This document shows, in pieces, positions 9,207 to 17,351 of a DNA stretch of 64,000 bases. The DNA is from Armatimonadota bacterium (GTDB lineage: Bacteria > Armatimonadota > Fimbriimonadia > Fimbriimonadales > Fimbriimonadaceae): the NCBI GenBank assembly GCA_016789105.1, contig JAEURN010000007.1, positions 124,001 to 188,000 of the forward strand, written 5' to 3'. The stretch's first letter is position 1. Each line of letters opens with the position of its first letter. The notes under the pieces are model-generated. The model searched no databases. It saw only the letters and a list, made by a program, of their open reading frames with translations, and was not told where the DNA came from. The position numbers and the translations under genes were made by a program.

Positions 9207-9304
9207 GCGACAGGCGATACATACGCAAAGAATTAGAACGGCTTGTCCCGCAACTGGAGTGGCAAATCAGCAAATATGGCGACAATCCCCCTCCGGGCGG
9301 CTAG
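9203..9304 (+). CDS. Possible 33-residue small protein
   Basis: ATG at 9203 overlaps the stop of the preceding gene (ATGA). The product is 33 residues, starting MSDRRYIRKELERLVPQLEW, highly charged and helical, ending in a Pro/Gly tail. It stops one base before the end of the convergent ndk gene. Translational coupling and charge pattern support a real microprotein, but the length is too short to be sure. Confidence 0.4.
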   Translation: MSDRRYIRKELERLVPQLEWQISKYGDNPPPGG

Positions 9305-9305
9305 T

Positions 9306-9719
9306 TCAGCCGACCAAACCTTCCGGGAACCAGAGGCTGAGCTCGCGGGCGGCGGCCTCAGGATCGCTGGATGAGTGGACCAAATTATCTTCAATCGTCA
9401 GGGCCATGTCGCCGCGAACCGTGCCGGGTTCGGCTTCCACTGGGGTGGTGGCACCCATCATCATGCGAATGGCTTTGGTGGCATTGGGGCCGGCCACGGC
9501 CAGCGCCACGACCGGGCCGCTGCACAGGTAGTTGACGACGTCGTTGAAAAACGGACGCTCTTTGTGCTCAGCGTAATGCTCTTCCACGGTGGCGCGGGGG
9601 GCGTTCATCAGCTTGAGCCCGGTGATTTTGAGCCCGCGCAACTCGATGCGGCGGATGATCTCGCCATTCAGGTTGCGGGCCACTCCGCCCGGCTTGATCA
9701 GCACCAAAGTCGTTTCCAT
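9306..9719 (-). CDS. ndk: Nucleoside diphosphate kinase
   Basis: A 137-residue protein, the usual length for bacterial Ndk, which transfers the gamma phosphate of ATP to other nucleoside diphosphates in the cytosol through a phosphohistidine. The N-terminus TLVLIKPGGVARN is the family ATP-binding start. The active-site His is H115 in DNLVHSSSDPEAA; the family usually has HGSD here, so Ser replaces Gly. ATG at 9719 (METTL) gives the standard N-terminus; an ATG two codons earlier is possible. A TAACCT hexamer lies 9 bases upstream. Confidence 0.96.
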   Translation of the reverse strand: METTLVLIKPGGVARNLNGEIIRRIELRGLKITGLKLMNAPRATVEEHYAEHKERPFFNDVVNYLCSGPVVALAVAGPNATKAIRMMMGATTPVEAEPGTVRGDMALTIEDNLVHSSSDPEAAARELSLWFPEGLVG

Positions 9720-9814
9720 AATCATTCCAGGTTACCGGCCCGGCCCTTCTTCACCGGGCCCAAAATCCTCCCCGGCGCAACCTAATCGGCGACCGGGAGT
9801 AAAGTCTCTCTACT

Positions 9815-10735
9815 TTGGCCGTCGTCACCCTGCAAAACCTGACTGTGGCGTATGGCCGTTTTGTGGCCTTGCGCGACTTTTCGGTTCAGGTTCCCGAAGG
9901 GTGCGTCGGTTTGCTCGGCCCCAACGGCGCGGGAAAAACCACCATGCTCAAAACCATGCTCGGCTTCATCAAGCCGGCAGGTGGTGGGGGCGACGTGCTG
10001 GGTAACGTCATCGGCCGGGACGGCAATGCCATCCGCCAGGTCGTCGGCTACATGCCCGAACAGGATTGCCACATCCCGGGCATGAACGCCGTGCAATTCG
10101 TCGCCTATGCGGGCGAGCTGGCCGGAATGGCACGCAACCACGCCCTGCAACGCGCACACGAAGTCATCGAATACACCGGGCTGGGTGAAGCCCGGTACCG
10201 GGCGGTTGAAACCTACTCCACCGGCATGAAGCAGCGGATCAAGCTGGCCCAAGCGCTGGTGCATGGCCCCAAACTTTTGCTGCTAGATGAACCCACAAAC
10301 GGGCTGGATCCCCGCGGACGCCACGAAATGCTCGACTTGGTCAAAGACATCAGCCACAACAAGGGGGTCAACGTTTTGGTTTGCTCCCACCTGTTGCCCG
10401 ATATCGAACGCACGTGCGACAGCGTTGTTGTGATCGCCCAGGGCCAAATGCGGCTTCAGGGCGAAGTCCAACAGCTGCGAGGGCTGGCCAGCCGGGCTAT
10501 CGACGTTGAATTGCGCGAGTCCAGCGGCGCGTTCCTCCAGGCCATGGGCAAGCGGGGGTTCAGCCTTGTTTCCGCCAAAGGGAACTGGTACCGCATGGAA
10601 TCGGGGGAACCGACCGGCGACCTTGCCGCCCCCGTTTTTGCCGCAGCAAACGAGGCTGGAGTCCAAGTGCGCGGCCTTAAACCGGGCATGCGCAGCCTAG
10701 AAGAAGCCTTCATGGAGGCCATCGATGCGCGCTAG
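9815..10735 (+). CDS. ABC-2 exporter ATP-binding protein (first of two)
   Basis: A 306-residue nucleotide-binding subunit. Walker A is GPNGAGKTT near residues 35-43, the signature is STGMKQR, and Walker B is LLLLDEPTNGLDP. A C-terminal extension of about 90 residues after the ATPase domain is typical of exporters of the CcmA/NatA type. The start is TTG at 9815; a TAAAGT hexamer lies 9 bases before it and no strong Shine-Dalgarno sequence is visible. It overlaps the next gene, a permease, by 11 bases, and begins a four-gene run of ATPase-permease-ATPase-permease. The exported substrate is unknown. Confidence 0.9.
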   Translation: MAVVTLQNLTVAYGRFVALRDFSVQVPEGCVGLLGPNGAGKTTMLKTMLGFIKPAGGGGDVLGNVIGRDGNAIRQVVGYMPEQDCHIPGMNAVQFVAYAGELAGMARNHALQRAHEVIEYTGLGEARYRAVETYSTGMKQRIKLAQALVHGPKLLLLDEPTNGLDPRGRHEMLDLVKDISHNKGVNVLVCSHLLPDIERTCDSVVVIAQGQMRLQGEVQQLRGLASRAIDVELRESSGAFLQAMGKRGFSLVSAKGNWYRMESGEPTGDLAAPVFAAANEAGVQVRGLKPGMRSLEEAFMEAIDAR

Positions 10736-11681
10736 CAGCCCCATTGCCGACCTCGGCTACCGGAACGTTGCCGAGTTTTCCGGCCGGCACGCCCCCGCCT
10801 GGTGGGTCATCGCCCGGACCCACATCCAACGGATGCTCAAAGTCAAATCGTATTGGGTTCTGTTGGTACTCAGTGGGGGCCACTACCTCATCACGGCCGC
10901 CGTCACGTATTTCATCGACAGCTTTGCTTCCAACATGGGTGGGGCGGAATTTGCCGAGGGGTTTTTCAAGCGGATCGTCTGGAAGGACCAGTTCCTGAAC
11001 GGATTCCAATTTGGCCATTTCCTGTTGATGGCAATCCTGTTGCTGGTCGGGGCGGGGTGCATTGCCAACGATAACCGCAGCAACGCCCTGCTGGTCTACT
11101 TCAGCAAACCGTGTAGCAAGCGGGATTATCTTGTGGGTAAGTTTTTAGCAGTTTTCTTGCTTTTTGCTTTGGCAATGGCGATCCCGGCGGTGTTCTTTGT
11201 TTTTTATGGGGCCATGAATTACCGCGAACACGGATTCCTATCCAACGACCCTTGGATGATTCCCCGGGTGGTTTTGGGGATCGCCTTGGTCGCTGCCTAC
11301 CAATCTTCGTTGATGCTCGGGGTGAGTTCGTTGTTCAACCAGGGCCGGCTCGCCGGGGCTACCTACGCCGGGGTTTATGTGCTGACCGGGGTTTTTGCCG
11401 GGATGGCGAAGCTGGTCGGGGAAGCGCGTGACGTTTCCGGCCCCATTCAAAAGGTCTTGGACAAAATCCATTACCTGTCGCCCTACGGCGGATGCGAAGG
11501 GATACTGAAATCGGTGCTGGGAACAGATGGGAGCTTTTTTGCCCGCGGGGGCGGTCGCTCTCAGGACTTGGTGGTTCCGCGCCCCGATCTGTGGCTTGTC
11601 TTTTTGGTCGCCGTGGTTCCGGCGGTGCTGGCCTGGTGGATCGCAATCGCCCGCGTGAGGGCAGTCGAGGTGGTGAAATGA
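10725..11681 (+). CDS. ABC-2 type permease (first of two)
   Basis: A 318-residue membrane protein with a long hydrophilic loop after the first helix, then five or six helices, the layout of ABC-2 permeases. The segment ANDNRSNALLVYFSKPCSKRDYLVGK is the characteristic cytosolic elbow region ('SKP...R.Y...K'). Overlaps of 11 bases with the ATPase before it and 4 bases (ATGA) with the ATPase after it show tight coupling. It probably forms a complex with the ATPases on either side. Substrate not readable from the sequence. Confidence 0.86.
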   Translation: MRASSPIADLGYRNVAEFSGRHAPAWWVIARTHIQRMLKVKSYWVLLVLSGGHYLITAAVTYFIDSFASNMGGAEFAEGFFKRIVWKDQFLNGFQFGHFLLMAILLLVGAGCIANDNRSNALLVYFSKPCSKRDYLVGKFLAVFLLFALAMAIPAVFFVFYGAMNYREHGFLSNDPWMIPRVVLGIALVAAYQSSLMLGVSSLFNQGRLAGATYAGVYVLTGVFAGMAKLVGEARDVSGPIQKVLDKIHYLSPYGGCEGILKSVLGTDGSFFARGGGRSQDLVVPRPDLWLVFLVAVVPAVLAWWIAIARVRAVEVVK

Positions 11682-12595
11682 TCGAGTTGATCCACGCTAG
11701 CCGCTGGTACGGCGATGTGATCGGACTTAACGACGTCACCTGCACGATCGGTTCAGGTGTGACGGCCCTCCTTGGACAAAACGGGGCGGGAAAATCCACC
11801 CTGCTCAAAATGGTCACGGGACAAATCCGACCGACGACCGGTGAAATCAGGGTTTTTGGCCAGGATCCCTTTGCCAACCCCGCTGTCTTTGAAAAGCTGG
11901 GGCTTTGTCCAGATATAGACAGTTTTCCTGAACATTTGAGCGGAAGGGAATTCGTCTACCGGATGGGTCGGATGATGGGGTACGACCATGAAACCGGAAC
12001 CCGAAGGACTCGCGACGTTTTGGAAATGGTCGGCATGGCCGACCGCGCCGACAAAGCCGTCAAGGGGTATTCCAAAGGGATGCGCCAGCGGATCAAACTG
12101 GCTCAGGCGATTTTCCATGACCCGGATCTGCTCTTGCTCGATGAGCCGCTAAACGGTTTGGATCCCGTCGGGCGGAGAGAGTTCATGGATGTGCTCGACG
12201 GGCTTGCCCAAAGGGGGAAGGCCATCGTGGTCAGCAGCCACATCTTGTTTGAAGTCGAACAAATGACCCGATCGATCCTCCTTTTGCACCGAGGGCGGCT
12301 CCTTGCTTCAGGCGACGTCAGCGAGATCCGCGACCTCATCGACCGGTATCCGCACCGGATCAGGATCCGGGCCGAACGGCCGCGCGAGCTCGCCTCGCGG
12401 TTTGCCGCCTTGCCCTATGTCGTCAGCTTGGCGGTAGACGATAGCTTGGGTGAGGTCGAAGTGCAGACTCGGCAAGCGGGGGATTTCTATTCCGTGGTGG
12501 GCGGGCTCGCCGCCGAAGGATTCGCCATTTCCGAAATGGAGAGTCCGGACAACAACCTTGAATCGGTCTACGAGTACCTGGTGGGGGCGGGCTAA
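11678..12595 (+). CDS. ABC-2 exporter ATP-binding protein (second of two)
   Basis: A 305-residue ATPase subunit. Walker A is GQNGAGKST near residue 35, the signature is SKGMRQR, and Walker B is LLLLDEPLNGLDP. A C-terminal extension carries RIRIRAERPRELASRF. The ATG at 11678 overlaps the permease stop (ATGA), which fixes the start; the frame remains open further upstream but inside the permease gene. It resembles the first ATPase of the operon, so the pair probably arose by duplication. It is followed with a one-base overlap by the second permease. Confidence 0.92.
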   Translation: MIELIHASRWYGDVIGLNDVTCTIGSGVTALLGQNGAGKSTLLKMVTGQIRPTTGEIRVFGQDPFANPAVFEKLGLCPDIDSFPEHLSGREFVYRMGRMMGYDHETGTRRTRDVLEMVGMADRADKAVKGYSKGMRQRIKLAQAIFHDPDLLLLDEPLNGLDPVGRREFMDVLDGLAQRGKAIVVSSHILFEVEQMTRSILLLHRGRLLASGDVSEIRDLIDRYPHRIRIRAERPRELASRFAALPYVVSLAVDDSLGEVEVQTRQAGDFYSVVGGLAAEGFAISEMESPDNNLESVYEYLVGAG

Positions 12596-13362
12596 TGGGT
12601 TTGGCATTTGCCGGCGCCTTGCGGGATTTCATCCGCCCTGGCCGGATTGTGACTTGGGCTTTGATCGCCTTGGCCGTCGGGGTCGTGGCCCGGGTTTGGG
12701 CGAACTTCCAACCGGGTGACGATGTGGCTGTGTATGGCCAGGTCATCGAGGTTCTGGTCTACCGGGTGCTGGCCTTGGCAAGTGCCATTTTTGGCATGCA
12801 GGTGTTGGCCGCCGAAATCGAGCAGAAAACGATCGTCTACCTCCTGACCCGCTCCATCGACCGGCCCTCTCTGTTGGCCGGCCGGAGCCTTGCCAGCTTT
12901 GTGGCGGTGGCGGCGGCATCGTCCGCCTCTTGGTTCGGTGCCGGCATGGGTGTCCTCGGCCCGCGCGCCTTTCAAACCGGGGCGTTTTGGTGGGATCTCG
13001 TCGTGATCTTGGCCGGCGTCCTTGCCTATGGAAGTTTGTTTATCCTTGTCAGCCTTATCTTGAACAAAGCAATGATCTATTGCTTGCTGTTTGCATTCGG
13101 CTGGGAGACGTTCGTCCCCAATATGCCCGGCGACCTTTACTATCTTTCCATCTATCCCTACCTGAAGGCGGCGGCCGGGCACCCTTCTGTGCAGAAGACC
13201 AAGAAGGACTTTATGGATGTCGTTTCCGGAGCTGTGACCTCGCAAGCCGTCCAGCCTTGGGTTGCTTGGTTGGTGCTTGGTTTGTTGGTGGCGGGCTGCA
13301 CGGTCTTTGGCCTGGCTTGGTTCCAGCGGGGCGAATACACCCCCCGCGAAGACGTCGAGTGA
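12595..13362 (+). CDS. ABC-2 type permease (second of two)
   Basis: A 255-residue membrane protein with about six hydrophobic helices. The motif AAEIEQKTIVYLLTRSIDRPSLLAGR matches the ABC-2 permease elbow seen in the first permease. Its ATG shares a base with the previous stop (TAATG). It completes the ATPase-permease-ATPase-permease operon and ends where the convergent Y-family polymerase gene ends, with no bases between. The complex could be one heterotetrameric exporter or two separate ones. Confidence 0.86.
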   Translation: MGLAFAGALRDFIRPGRIVTWALIALAVGVVARVWANFQPGDDVAVYGQVIEVLVYRVLALASAIFGMQVLAAEIEQKTIVYLLTRSIDRPSLLAGRSLASFVAVAAASSASWFGAGMGVLGPRAFQTGAFWWDLVVILAGVLAYGSLFILVSLILNKAMIYCLLFAFGWETFVPNMPGDLYYLSIYPYLKAAAGHPSVQKTKKDFMDVVSGAVTSQAVQPWVAWLVLGLLVAGCTVFGLAWFQRGEYTPREDVE

Positions 13363-14655
13363 TTAGTCCGGTTCGGCCAACATTTCTGGGTGCCCGCGGA
13401 ATGTGTCCGGCCACGCATGGTCGTCTTTCCCTTCGCTGAACAGCCATGTTTTGTTGAAAGCGATCTTCTCGCTGGCTGTGTCTTTGCTGCGGTGGATCGA
13501 GGCCAGATAGACGGAGTTCTTCCCGAATTTCGAATTGACTTGGTCCACCGTGTGCCCCAGCTGAGCAAAGTCCTTGGCCGGTTCAAACAGCGAAGGGGTG
13601 GCGTCTGGCCCCTTTTGCAGACCGGTGAAGGTGATCCCCGCCTGTGTGGGTTGGGAGAAATCCCGAGTCGACCAGAGCCGCTCGATGACCGGTGCCAGCG
13701 ATATCGCGTCTTGCGTCGGGGGGATTCGGGATTCGGCAGACCAAGACCGGATCCGCCCAGCTACCGAAAGCGTCACATGCTTGGCCCAAAGCCCTTCGGC
13801 CCTTAACCGGGCGCAGGCCTTGTGCGCCAGTCGCAACAAAATGGCCCGCGTGTCACGGTCATTGCGCATGCTGGGCGGCAGAACGTGCGAATGCCCCAAC
13901 GATTTTCCGGTTCCAAACTGGAAATCAAGGTCGTACCCCCGGAGCAGATAGAACCAACGCTCACCCATGATGCTGCCAAAGGCCCGGTTCAACCCGGCGG
14001 GATCCAGGGCAATCAGGTCGTCTGACGTGAAAACTCCGGCCGCATTCAACCGGGCCTTCATCCGCCGGTTGATCCCGGTGAACGTGGTGAGTTCCAAGCC
14101 CTTCAGCCGGTCGGGCAGTTCCTCTGGCAAAATCGTGACGAGCCCGTCAGGTTTTTGGAACTCGGTGGCCAATTTGGCCAGCCAGGCGTTGGGCGCAATC
14201 CCGATGCTGCTGGTCAATTGGGGAGAAACGTGGGTGGCGATCGCCGCCTTGATCCGGAGGGCGATTTCCCGGGCGCGGGCGGGATCCCTCTCTTCGCCCA
14301 AAAGCCGGATCCGGAATTCGTCGATGCTGCAAACCTTGTCGATCGGCAAAACAGACTCAGTGGCTTGGATCACGGCCCTGTGGTAAGAAACATAAACGTT
14401 GGGTCGGCCCGCAACCAAAATGATCCCTGGACAGAGCCGCTTGGCATCGCCAACGCGAGTGCCGGTTTTGACCCCAAATTTTTTCGCCTCGTAACTGGCG
14501 GCGATGATTGTCCCGCTGTCCCCTTCCACCGGGCATACCGCGACCGGCTTTCCGGCCAAGTCGGGATTCTCGGCTTGTTCCACGCTGGCAAAGTAGGAAT
14601 TCAAATCCAAAAAGAGCCAGCGCAGGCATCCTTCATAGGAAAGGGGTAGACTCAT
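13363..14655 (-). CDS. Y-family DNA polymerase (Pol IV/UmuC type)
   Basis: A 430-residue translesion polymerase. The catalytic carboxylates are D17 in LDLNSYFASVEQ and D112-E113 in CSIDEFRI. The palm/fingers motif GTIIAASYEAKKFGVKTG and the helix-hairpin-helix region FTGINRRMKARLNAAGVFTSDDL follow, then a little-finger domain. It copies past damaged bases with low fidelity. It lacks an obvious beta-clamp motif at the very C-terminus, though I cannot exclude a degenerate one. The start ATG at 14655 (MSLPL) is preceded by TATAAT on the same strand, which rules out the open frame further upstream. The type (DinB, UmuC) is not certain, so no symbol is given. Confidence 0.92.
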   Translation of the reverse strand: MSLPLSYEGCLRWLFLDLNSYFASVEQAENPDLAGKPVAVCPVEGDSGTIIAASYEAKKFGVKTGTRVGDAKRLCPGIILVAGRPNVYVSYHRAVIQATESVLPIDKVCSIDEFRIRLLGEERDPARAREIALRIKAAIATHVSPQLTSSIGIAPNAWLAKLATEFQKPDGLVTILPEELPDRLKGLELTTFTGINRRMKARLNAAGVFTSDDLIALDPAGLNRAFGSIMGERWFYLLRGYDLDFQFGTGKSLGHSHVLPPSMRNDRDTRAILLRLAHKACARLRAEGLWAKHVTLSVAGRIRSWSAESRIPPTQDAISLAPVIERLWSTRDFSQPTQAGITFTGLQKGPDATPSLFEPAKDFAQLGHTVDQVNSKFGKNSVYLASIHRSKDTASEKIAFNKTWLFSEGKDDHAWPDTFRGHPEMLAEPD

Positions 14656-14667
14656 GTCTGCAATAGG

Positions 14668-14673
14668 ATTATA
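14668..14673 (-). promoter_or_regulatory. -10 element of the Y-family polymerase gene
   Basis: TATAAT on the minus strand, 12 bases before the polymerase start codon. No good -35 is visible at 17 bases. No LexA-like palindrome is seen beside it. Confidence 0.55.
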
Positions 14674-14745
14674 CGCCTTGCGACAGATTCCCAAAACATG
14701 GGCCTGGGGGAATTTCTCGGCGCAAAACACGTAAAGTGGAAAGAT

Positions 14746-16146
14746 ATGGAGTCCCCGGACGCGCCGGCAGAGCCCGGTTTGCCGCCCCCCAAGCTCACCC
14801 GGAACTGGTGGACCTGGCTTGTTTTTGGGGCCCTGGCCGGATTGGTTGTCGCCTCCAATCTTGGCGCGATATTCGACCCGAAGGCCCGGGCCGAGGCCGA
14901 TCCCGCAGCGGCGGAAATCCAGGCTGCGCCGACGGCGTTAAAACAGTTCGCCGCCATGGAGGATCTGAAGCGGTTGGCCAAACAGACCGGTTCAAGATCC
15001 CCTGACGCGGGCTTGGATGGCTCGGAATCCAGCCTCGATGGCACTATCCGCAGCCTCAAAGCCAAGTCGTCGGTTTCAGATGGGGCAGCGGAGTGGCTCT
15101 TGGCCTTGCAGGCCGTCAACGGCGAGACCTTGGATCGGTCGGCCATCGACAAATTATTGAAGAGTGAGGATCCGGGGAGCCAGAGAATTGGCCAATCCTT
15201 CGCGGGGGAACTCTCCGACCCCTCGCAGATTCACGGCGATGATCCGCCCCAAAACGTCGCCCGGTGGATCGCCTCGCATCCTGGCGAGGACAAGGTTCCG
15301 GTCGAGGCCACAGGAGTCAAGGTTAATGCGATAGTCTTCGCGGCGATTTTTGGATATTTGGCGGCAATCTTCTTGGGAGGGGTCGCCTCAATCGTTGCCT
15401 ACATCGTCCTCAAGAAGGGAGGCAGTTTGCCGGCACGGGGGTACCAGACTGGCCTCAGCCTGGCAGGAACCGATGCCCGAGGCGGTCGGATGGCGATTTA
15501 CTTTGGTGTCTTCCTGACCATTTCGGCCATTCCCAGCGTGCTTGCCGCGGCCGTCCCAAGTCTCAAAGGAGCGCTGATCCCCATGCTCGCCGGGGTGTAC
15601 GTGGTCATGATCCTCCTTACGCCCGTCTTCTGCACGATCCCCCTTTTCGGTGATCGGATCGCGTTCCGTGGCATCATCGGCGACCGATCCGACCTTCTCA
15701 AAAAGTTGGGATGGGGGTTGTGCGGCTACATGGCCAATTTCCCGCTGTTCCTGTTGGCCCTTTTGGTGACGGCCCCACTCCAGAATGTCTTGCCGCCACC
15801 AAGCCACGAGATCATCGAAATGGTGAAAGGGAGCAATCCGATCAACCAGTTGTTGCTCTATTTTGTGGCGGCGGCGGCCGCACCGTTGATCGAGGAACCA
15901 ATGTTCCGGGGAGTTCTGTTCCCGGCATTGCAGCGGCTGTTTGCCAGCCCGACGATGGCGATCATCCTGACCGGTTGCGTCTTTGGGGTCATCCACCCGC
16001 AAGGGCCGGCCCTGTGGCTGCCCTTGGCGTTGATCGGCATGACGGCTGCGGTTTTGACCAGGCAGACCGGTTCGCTCATCCCGGCAATCCTGATGCACTT
16101 CCTGCACAACACGACCATCTACATCTTTTCCCTGATCTTGGCGTGA
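14746..16146 (+). CDS. CPBP-family intramembrane metalloprotease
   Basis: A 466-residue membrane protein. The C-terminal third holds the CPBP (CAAX protease and bacteriocin-processing, Abi) motifs: EEPMFRG starting near residue 383, a His in FGVIHPQGP, and HFLHNTT near the end; these Glu and His residues bind the catalytic metal. Before them is one N-terminal helix, a hydrophilic region of about 150 residues predicted outside the membrane, and further helices. I prefer ATG 14746 because TAAAGT at 14732-14737 lies 8 bases upstream, like other leaderless starts in this window; an ATG at 14698 is possible. Substrate unknown. The cysteine desulfurase gene begins on its stop codon. Confidence 0.88.
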   Translation: MESPDAPAEPGLPPPKLTRNWWTWLVFGALAGLVVASNLGAIFDPKARAEADPAAAEIQAAPTALKQFAAMEDLKRLAKQTGSRSPDAGLDGSESSLDGTIRSLKAKSSVSDGAAEWLLALQAVNGETLDRSAIDKLLKSEDPGSQRIGQSFAGELSDPSQIHGDDPPQNVARWIASHPGEDKVPVEATGVKVNAIVFAAIFGYLAAIFLGGVASIVAYIVLKKGGSLPARGYQTGLSLAGTDARGGRMAIYFGVFLTISAIPSVLAAAVPSLKGALIPMLAGVYVVMILLTPVFCTIPLFGDRIAFRGIIGDRSDLLKKLGWGLCGYMANFPLFLLALLVTAPLQNVLPPPSHEIIEMVKGSNPINQLLLYFVAAAAAPLIEEPMFRGVLFPALQRLFASPTMAIILTGCVFGVIHPQGPALWLPLALIGMTAAVLTRQTGSLIPAILMHFLHNTTIYIFSLILA

Positions 16147-17297
16147 TGAACCGAATCTATCTCGACCACGCCGCCACAACGCCGGTTTTGCCCCAGGCAC
16201 AGCTGGCCATGGAGCCCTGGCTTGGGGCCGGGTACGGCAATCCGAGTTCGCTGCACGCAGAAGGACGGGCCGCCAAAGCGGCGATCGACGAATCGCGCGA
16301 GATCTTCAGCCAGCTGCTCGGTTGCCTCTTCGGCGAAGTCGTGTTCACCTCCTCCGGCACGGAATCCGCCAACTTGGCGGTCATCGGCGGGGCTTTGAGC
16401 GCGCGGGAGCAGACCGGGAGTTGGGAAGTGATCCTCGGTGCGGCTGAACACCACTGCGTGCTCCATACCCGGGGGTTTTTGGAACTGTTGGGGTTCAAAG
16501 TCCTCATCGCCCCTGTCGACCGCCAAGCAAGGGTCGATGTTGGGTGGCTGCAAGACCACGTTCGCGGTCAAACCGCCTTAGTTAGCGTGATGCACGCAAA
16601 CAACGAGCTCGGCACCCTCAACGACGTGGCGGAAATCGGGCAATTCTGTCGCAAGCACGCCGCGTTTTTCCACGTCGATGCCGTCCAGACATTTCCCGGA
16701 ACTTGGCGGGTTGATGACTTTGAAGCCGATTTGGCCACCCTTTCGGCACACAAGTTCTATGGCCCCAAGGCGGTTGGCATCCTTTACGCCCGGTCGGGCG
16801 TCAAGCCGAAGGCCCTCATGGTCGGCGGGGGGCAGGAAAGGGAAGTCCGGGCAGGTACCGAAAACGTTGCGGGAATCGTGGGGGCGGGCGTCGCCGCCCG
16901 GGAGATTGCGCGAGATTTGGGTTGGAAAGAAAAGGTGGCTGAAGCCCGCGACTTGTTCGAAGCGTCGCTCGATCCGCGATTCGTCTGGTCGGTCACCGAT
17001 GCTCCGCGCTTGGCCGGGCATAGCCACATTCGGTTCCCGGGAGTGGATGCGGAAACGGCCCTGATCCGCTTGGATAGGGAAGGGGTTTCGGCCAGCAGTG
17101 GCGCCGCCTGCAGCAGCGGGAGCCTGGAGCCATCTCACGTATTGGCCGCTTGCGGCTATCCAGAATCCGAAGCCAAAGAAGGGCTCCGGTTCACTTTCGG
17201 ACGCCAGAACTCCAAAGAGGAGGCGATGGCCGCCGCCCAAACCGTCAACCGAGTCTGTGCCGAAATCTGGGAACGCCGCAACCCGGGACGCGCCTAA
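16146..17297 (+). CDS. Cysteine desulfurase (NifS/IscS family)
   Basis: A 383-residue PLP enzyme that takes sulfur from cysteine as an enzyme persulfide, leaving alanine. The N-terminus IYLDHAATTPVLP is the family start. The PLP lysine is about K203 in SAHKFYGPKAVG, and the catalytic Cys is about C322 in SSGAACSSGS, on the long IscS-type loop. The start ATG at 16146 overlaps the protease stop (TGATG). No iscU, sufBCD or tRNA thiolase gene is adjacent, so whether it serves Fe-S clusters or tRNA thiolation cannot be told here. It differs from the VC1184-type enzyme near 39.3 kb, which lacks this Cys loop. Confidence 0.94.
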   Translation: MNRIYLDHAATTPVLPQAQLAMEPWLGAGYGNPSSLHAEGRAAKAAIDESREIFSQLLGCLFGEVVFTSSGTESANLAVIGGALSAREQTGSWEVILGAAEHHCVLHTRGFLELLGFKVLIAPVDRQARVDVGWLQDHVRGQTALVSVMHANNELGTLNDVAEIGQFCRKHAAFFHVDAVQTFPGTWRVDDFEADLATLSAHKFYGPKAVGILYARSGVKPKALMVGGGQEREVRAGTENVAGIVGAGVAAREIARDLGWKEKVAEARDLFEASLDPRFVWSVTDAPRLAGHSHIRFPGVDAETALIRLDREGVSASSGAACSSGSLEPSHVLAACGYPESEAKEGLRFTFGRQNSKEEAMAAAQTVNRVCAEIWERRNPGRA

Positions 17298-17351
17298 GCG
17301 TCCAATGGGTTGGCGGCCCGGATGTCTCTCCAGGCCGCGAGGGCTAAACGC

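Noticed and set aside
11492-11677. Upstream extension of the second exporter ATPase
   Set aside because: It lies inside the permease gene; ATG 11678 overlaps the permease stop and gives the normal N-terminus.
14698-14745. Earlier ATG for the CPBP protease
   Set aside because: A TAAAGT hexamer lies between it and ATG 14746 at the spacing seen for other starts here, and the extra residues are not hydrophobic or conserved-looking. Not fully excluded.
15711-16145. Upstream extension of the cysteine desulfurase
   Set aside because: It would overlap the protease gene by over 400 bases; ATG 16146 gives the canonical IYLDHAATTP start.
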